Of a stretch of DNA of 64,000 bases, positions 59,138 to 64,000 are shown piece after piece; the first letter of the stretch is position 1; every line of letters starts with the position of its first letter. Source of the stretch: Toxoplasma gondii ME49 (taxonomy: Eukaryota; Apicomplexa; Conoidasida; Eucoccidiorida; Sarcocystidae). A program made the translations under genes and the position numbers. The stretch is from contig NC_031480.1 in the NCBI RefSeq assembly GCF_000006565.2, positions 5,263,170-5,327,169 on the forward strand, in the 5' to 3' direction. Below the pieces are notes generated by a model. That model saw only the letters and a list, made by a program, of their open reading frames with translations, was not told the DNA's origin and did not search any database.

Positions 59138-60831
59138 TCAGACGCACTTGACCTTCCTGAGGAACTTCTCCCTGTCTTCTGCGTTGCAAAACACGCCAGT
59201 TGGTTGTTCCTTTTCGCTGTTCGTGCTCAAGAGAGAATGCGATTTTGTTGTGAGTTTCTCCTTCAGATTCTGTTGAGTGGCTGAAAACTCCTCGTCTGTC
59301 TCGCAGGGACGGCGGCCCCCGCACATTGCGTAGGCGCGCTGGAGGTCCTGCGTCGCCTCTTCCAGCTCCCCCAGATGGAAATTCGCGAGCGCGCTGCATG
59401 CAGAAAGCAACAGAAGTGTTGAGGGTGATTTTCTAATTAAGGAATGCCTTGCTAGTGTGAACCTATCAGCTTACACAGTTTACTGCATGTCGTGCGGAAC
59501 GCTGAAACAGTGAACATGTTCTTCTCACCGTCTGAAGATCGCCTTCAGGGACTGAGGCTCGAGGTCCAAAACGACATTGCAGAGAGCCTTGCATCTGAAA
59601 ATAAGAAAAAGAACAAACACATCCGCACTGTCGGGTTCGGAGCAGACGCTCAGTGAATACAAAATCCAACGTCTTACAACACTCTCCATGTACACATATA
59701 TGCGGTAAGAGTCAAAAACAACGTATACAAGTATAGTTACGCTGTACATGTGTCTGTTTACCGGATCGAGGTACTTACCTGTGATACTTCTTCGTGGCAA
59801 GCATGCATGCAGCGAGATTGAGAACGGCTGGAATCTGCAGTTGCCTTTGGGCGGCTTCCTGCTGGTCAGCAGTCGATCCCAAATCGAGTGCCAACAGACA
59901 ATCCTGCAAAATAGAACAAATCCGACATGCCAAAATTTCTGTTGAGAAACCTGGTCGGTCCGTCCACTGTTACCGTCCCCAGCCAGTGTTCAGAAGCCCT
60001 GGCATGAACGACGCATATCGGATGAAGCCGTGTGCCTTTGTTGATAAAAAGACTCGACAGCTATTCCCCAACGGATAGAGGGGTAGTTTGTCCACGGGGA
60101 TACATCTCTTGCAGAGTTGGCGCGAGAAGCCCCGACAGCCGAGTGAAAAGCGTATCGAGTTAAAGTTTTATCTTAGTTAACGCTTGGCCAATGCACTGTC
60201 CCTCCCCTTTCTCATTTCTTTTTCTCGATGGATGCATGTAAATCCGAAGAGCCAAATGTGCACAGATGTGCCCATAAAGAATTGCCTGTCCCGCCCCGCA
60301 GAGTCCCTCAGATCCCTCGGCACAAATGTCCTTGTGTATCTCCGAGTTTGCCCCTCGTGTAACGCCACCTCTATCCGCACGGCCGAGTCGGTGCGGACTG
60401 AGCAATATCCGTTTCTCTCTACGTCTTACTTGGTACGCGTTAATAGCTTCGGTAAACTTCTTCTGCTGGTACAGGCTGTTGCCCAAGTTCTTCGTGTCCA
60501 AGCCCCACTGGAGCTTCTCGTTCCACGTTTTGCTTCGCAGACTCTCGGCAATCTGTTGCTGTCGCTCCATTTGCGCAGCCTGCGAAAAACCGTGCTGTCA
60601 CACGGACCCGAACCTGTCAAATCAGTGGACTTACCTAAAAGCACAAGGCGACGAACGGAAACCAGGGCCAATTTTTTCTGTGTCACGGCGGATTGCATTT
60701 AGATCTAGGTTCATTTCCGCGGACACGAGGTAGCATCAGCAACACCGGTTTCCAGTCGTTTTCCAGCAGCGTACCATGCTCCTGAACCATAAGTCTATTT
60801 TTCATAGGGAGCATCATTCATTGACCTCTCC

Positions 60832-60863
<32 letters not shown>

Positions 60864-62741
60864 GGAAAGTCCTATTTTCGTGTTCGCGTGTATGTGCGTG
60901 TGAGTAAACACTTCTTTGAACATAACGTTTTTGCGTCGTTGTCGATAAATGATTTTGTCGGCTTACCTCTGCACAAACGGTGTCTACAGAGACAGACTGC
61001 AAAACTTTGCCTTTCTCCTTGTCGAATCGGTGAATTGTTATACCATGCCCCTCTTCTCGGGAACCAGGAGATACCGCATCGTTACGGGAATCCCGGCGGA
61101 CAACAGGAAATCTGGGTTGGAACTTTGAAAACAAAAATCATACATCGCAGTTTTCGAGTGGACGTGGAAGTGACGTGTTTCCTACTCGAATAGAAACCAC
61201 AACACGGCCGAGACATAATGTAACGGGAAATCACGTGGTTTGAAACGATGAAGACAGATCGGCACCGATATGCCAAAACACCCGAAAAGAGTCTGGAGCC
61301 TACGGATTGTTGTCGGAGATCAACGGAGCTGTTTACATTCACTTCCAGATATCGTACTCTTCACGCACTCATCTACTTAATGCACAAGCACTGTGGATCT
61401 CAAAACCCGGCTGAGAGCATCATACACGGCTCCGTCAGTAGCGACTGCAATATAAACGAGCAGAATACACTGTTCTGCGTACCCAAAAGGAACTAACCAC
61501 TGGCAACACCAACCTCAGGAATTAAAACGGTAACTTAGCGGCGGAAGATGGCAGACGCCTTTTCTTCGCTGTTTTTGTCGACGCGTAAAGAAGTGTCAAG
61601 GTCCGCACTCCAGTGTTCGGTGAAAGACCGGGCAACTTCGCTTCTCTGTGTCTATGCGTCTATCGGGAGCTTCGCTCTTGTAGAAGAGAACAGTGAAGTG
61701 CTGGTTAAGTTTTGCGATGTTCTTTTGCATTTTGTGAGCTTTGAGCGTCTGGGCTGGATAATTGGAGAACCGCCAGACGTCATCAGAGTGGCAAAACACA
61801 GAATCTATGTTGAAGTTTGATATGTGGCGCTGCTACGAATCAGAATGCGATTCTCTTTCTCAAATTTGAATGTTCCGGTTGTGCGTCCGCATCCGTGTAA
61901 TTCCAAAAACAACTGCTCATTGGCGTGTATAAATTAAACACACCAGTTCCTCTGCGTATGTCTCTTTGATATATGTAACATGCAGGCCTGTGAGCGCACG
62001 TGTGGAGATTCGGAAACCTTAAACTCTTCTGCACTAAAGGAGAAACGTTAGTTTGATTGTGCTTCTGTCTTTCCTGAGAGAGCCTACTGGTCGTTCCTCC
62101 TCTGATCTGGAGCCAAAAACCTTTGATAACGCTAGGCTGTCTCCAAACGAACGGTGGTAGCCGAGCGTGGCTTCTGGCGGCGATGTATCATGGTCTTCAG
62201 TGTTGCCGCTCTGCTCTCTCCGGAAACTTCCACCGTTGCTTCCATCGAACGACTCGCCAAACAAAATCGAGTCTGAGAGTTTACAAAAACCAAACTCGTC
62301 CGTGGGTTTAACAGGACGACCGTGATAGGCGGCGGCTTGTTTTATCTCTGCCTCGTTTGTCCCACTTCGTGTATTTTTGCTTGAGCCGTGAAGGTTCATT
62401 TCTGGCTCGGTCTCTCCAAGGGTCTGCTCAGGGACTCTTTGAGGCGAGGTTTCCCGCGGCTCTTCTTCTGGCAAAGTCTCGTACTTTTCTTTTCTTCTTG
62501 AAAAAAAGTTCGCTTTTGGAGTCAGAGTCCCGTTGCCGGTGGCACCGTTTCCCCGCTTTCCGTGACGCGCACGACGGTCATGCCTCGAGTTTCTCTCCAG
62601 GACATCTTGCCCAACGGGTTCGTCCTGCTTCTCTGCCTTGTGTGCTTTCTGTGCATGGTTATGGACGTGACGCCTGCGGAAATGAAACTGAGGAGAACTG
62701 TCTTCTGTCGATTCCTCTTTTTTCCCTTTTCTGAGTCCCAT
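59138..62741 (-). CDS. Tetratricopeptide-repeat (TPR) protein, co-chaperone-like
   Basis: Six exons: 62088-62741, 60967-61122, 60430-60579, 59779-59903, 59529-59594 and 59138-59393 (1,407 bases, 468 residues). The last four junctions have strong sites (CAA|GTAAGA, CACAG|GTAAGT, GACG|GTGAGA) and consistent phases. The first junction (CCA|GTAGGC to CAAAG|TTC) is less certain. Residues 1-~218 are polar, Lys/Glu/His-rich and probably disordered, starting MGLRKGKKEE. From ~285 the protein is TPR-like: DTKNLGNSLYQQKKFTEAIN; PAVLNLAACMLATKKYHRCK; then EPQSLKAIFRRALANFHLGE and LEEATQDLQRAY. Three TPRs in this order resemble the TPR block of FKBP/AIP-type Hsp90 co-chaperones, but there is no FKBP domain in the window. 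The C-terminus (EDREKFLRKVKCV) does not end in EEVD. A chaperone-adaptor role is inference. Confidence 0.78.
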
Positions 62742-64000
62742 ATTGCCGGTTTGGACTAGAGCGGTGGGGGTGCTAGCGGATTCTTTGACAAAGTTGTAGG
62801 GCTGGGAGTTGGGTGAGAAAAGTACACCGCGAACGACTCAGAAAAACAACCTCAGATGGAAGTTGTTGGACCCAGGATTAGAGCATCCAGATTCGCATTT
62901 AAGCTTTTGTACATACGATTATTCATTATGCTAGACAAGAAACGTGGAATATGTTGTTTCGCCACCACAGAGACTGTTAAAATAAAATTCGTCGGCAAAA
63001 TGCTCTAGGGAATGAAGGAAGCTTAAAAAGCAATTGCGCTCTATTGCTTGAAACCTCGTCGGTTTAGAAAACTGCTAGATTCCGTTGAACATTTTATCCT
63101 TTGAGACCTGTGCTCCTGCTCGTCAGTCTGCTGAGGCGATGGACAGCTTGACCGACCACTCTCTCTCTCTAATGGAATTCTATTGACCTTTCGTGACTCT
63201 AGAAAGAAAGGGAGTTCAGCAGGCAATCTGCGATAAAGTGCAGTCCCCGTTTATGCGAAGGTTAATGCGGTAAAGGTGCTGTCGGCAGGAAACTGTTGTG
63301 GTGGAGAAAGACGAAACGACTGAAACCGAATTGGGGTTTGCGCACGCACTGCGAAGGAAAAGTCACCTCCCACAAGCACAGATGCAGAGCTTGTTTCACG
63401 CAGCAGGACGCCCCTGCTTCAGAAAAATCTAACATGTCAGCAGGCTGGTTGTGTTTTCTTTGAATTACAACAATGGATGATCTGCAACTTTGGTTAGGCG
63501 ACTTGATAACGCCGATCTGTGGACACACATCTTCATCGTCTCTTTGTTTCACTTCTGTCTCGAGTTACCCTCTCCGTCGTCTACGGGAATAACTGTTTTT
63601 CTGCTTGTTATTGGTGGATAGTATCCATGCTAAAAGACTGTGGGACTAACTAGACTGGTGCAGCTTTTCCCTCAAATACCATAGCACACTGCTTTTGAAC
63701 AAACGTAACACGAAATTATTTCGCCGTTCTGATTGGATGGTGGAAACTAGATCAAGCACTGAGCACGAGCAAGATCCTGAGCATTCACTGGTGACACAAA
63801 TTTCTCTCAGATCGTGAACCACAGATGTGTCGGAAGAACTACTCTGTATCGAACAAGGAAAAAGCCTCTTCTTTAGAAAGCATGGCCCGAAAGAAGAAAT
63901 ATTGCTCCTCACACGGAAGGCACAATGCCCTGCGTACAGCCGGCGGAGGTGCAGAAAGGCAAATTCCTTCCGTCTGAGATGACGCACCTTCCACTTGAAA
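62742..64000. other. Upstream region of the TPR gene
   Basis: 1.26 kb to the end of the window. It should hold the TPR gene promoter and 5' UTR. A 113-codon minus-strand frame at 63646-63987 has no domain or splice support. I see no repeat or RNA gene. Confidence 0.5.

Overview
The window is nuclear DNA of a sarcocystid apicomplexan, almost certainly Toxoplasma gondii; a very close relative such as Hammondia cannot be excluded. The strongest evidence is a five-exon gene at 33416-36583. Its 363-residue product agrees, as far as I can recall, with the crystallised T. gondii adenosine kinase, with the catalytic Asp landing at residue 318. Many short phase-consistent introns, very long serine- and proline-rich insertions in conserved domains, (AT)n microsatellites and frequent TGCATGCA words also fit this lineage.

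Layout, left to right. Bases 1-11475 (+) hold the 3' part of a many-exon gene for a coiled-coil protein that ends in a degenerate EF-hand pair. It converges on a giant (-) gene at 13353-21467 for a Yak1/DYRK-type protein kinase of about 2,704 residues. A gene-poor stretch of 6.5 kb follows, broken only by a tRNA-Asp (24807-24877, -). Next come four-exon DHHC palmitoyltransferase (27936-30209, -), an intergenic stretch with what looks like a decayed fragment of mitochondrial cytochrome b, adenosine kinase (33416-36583, -), and a 3'-5' exonuclease with a likely organellar leader (38643-40661, -). That last gene is divergent from a four-exon uncharacterised gene (42461-47105, +). An uncharacterised 280-residue protein (49831-50673, +), a multi-spanning Ser-rich membrane protein (53773-55470, -), a tentative small membrane protein (55700-58465, -) and a six-exon TPR protein (59138-62741, -) complete the set.

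The genes do not form a pathway. Each looks independently transcribed, as expected for Toxoplasma. Adenosine kinase serves purine salvage, the DHHC enzyme protein S-acylation, the Yak1-like kinase probably growth or cell-cycle signalling, and the exonuclease probably organellar or RNA metabolism.

Caveats: exon limits come from reading frame, phase and GT/AG sites only. I found no CRISPR, transposon, virus or bacterial-type operon. Several long open frames rely on GTG or TTG starts or are antisense shadows and were discarded.
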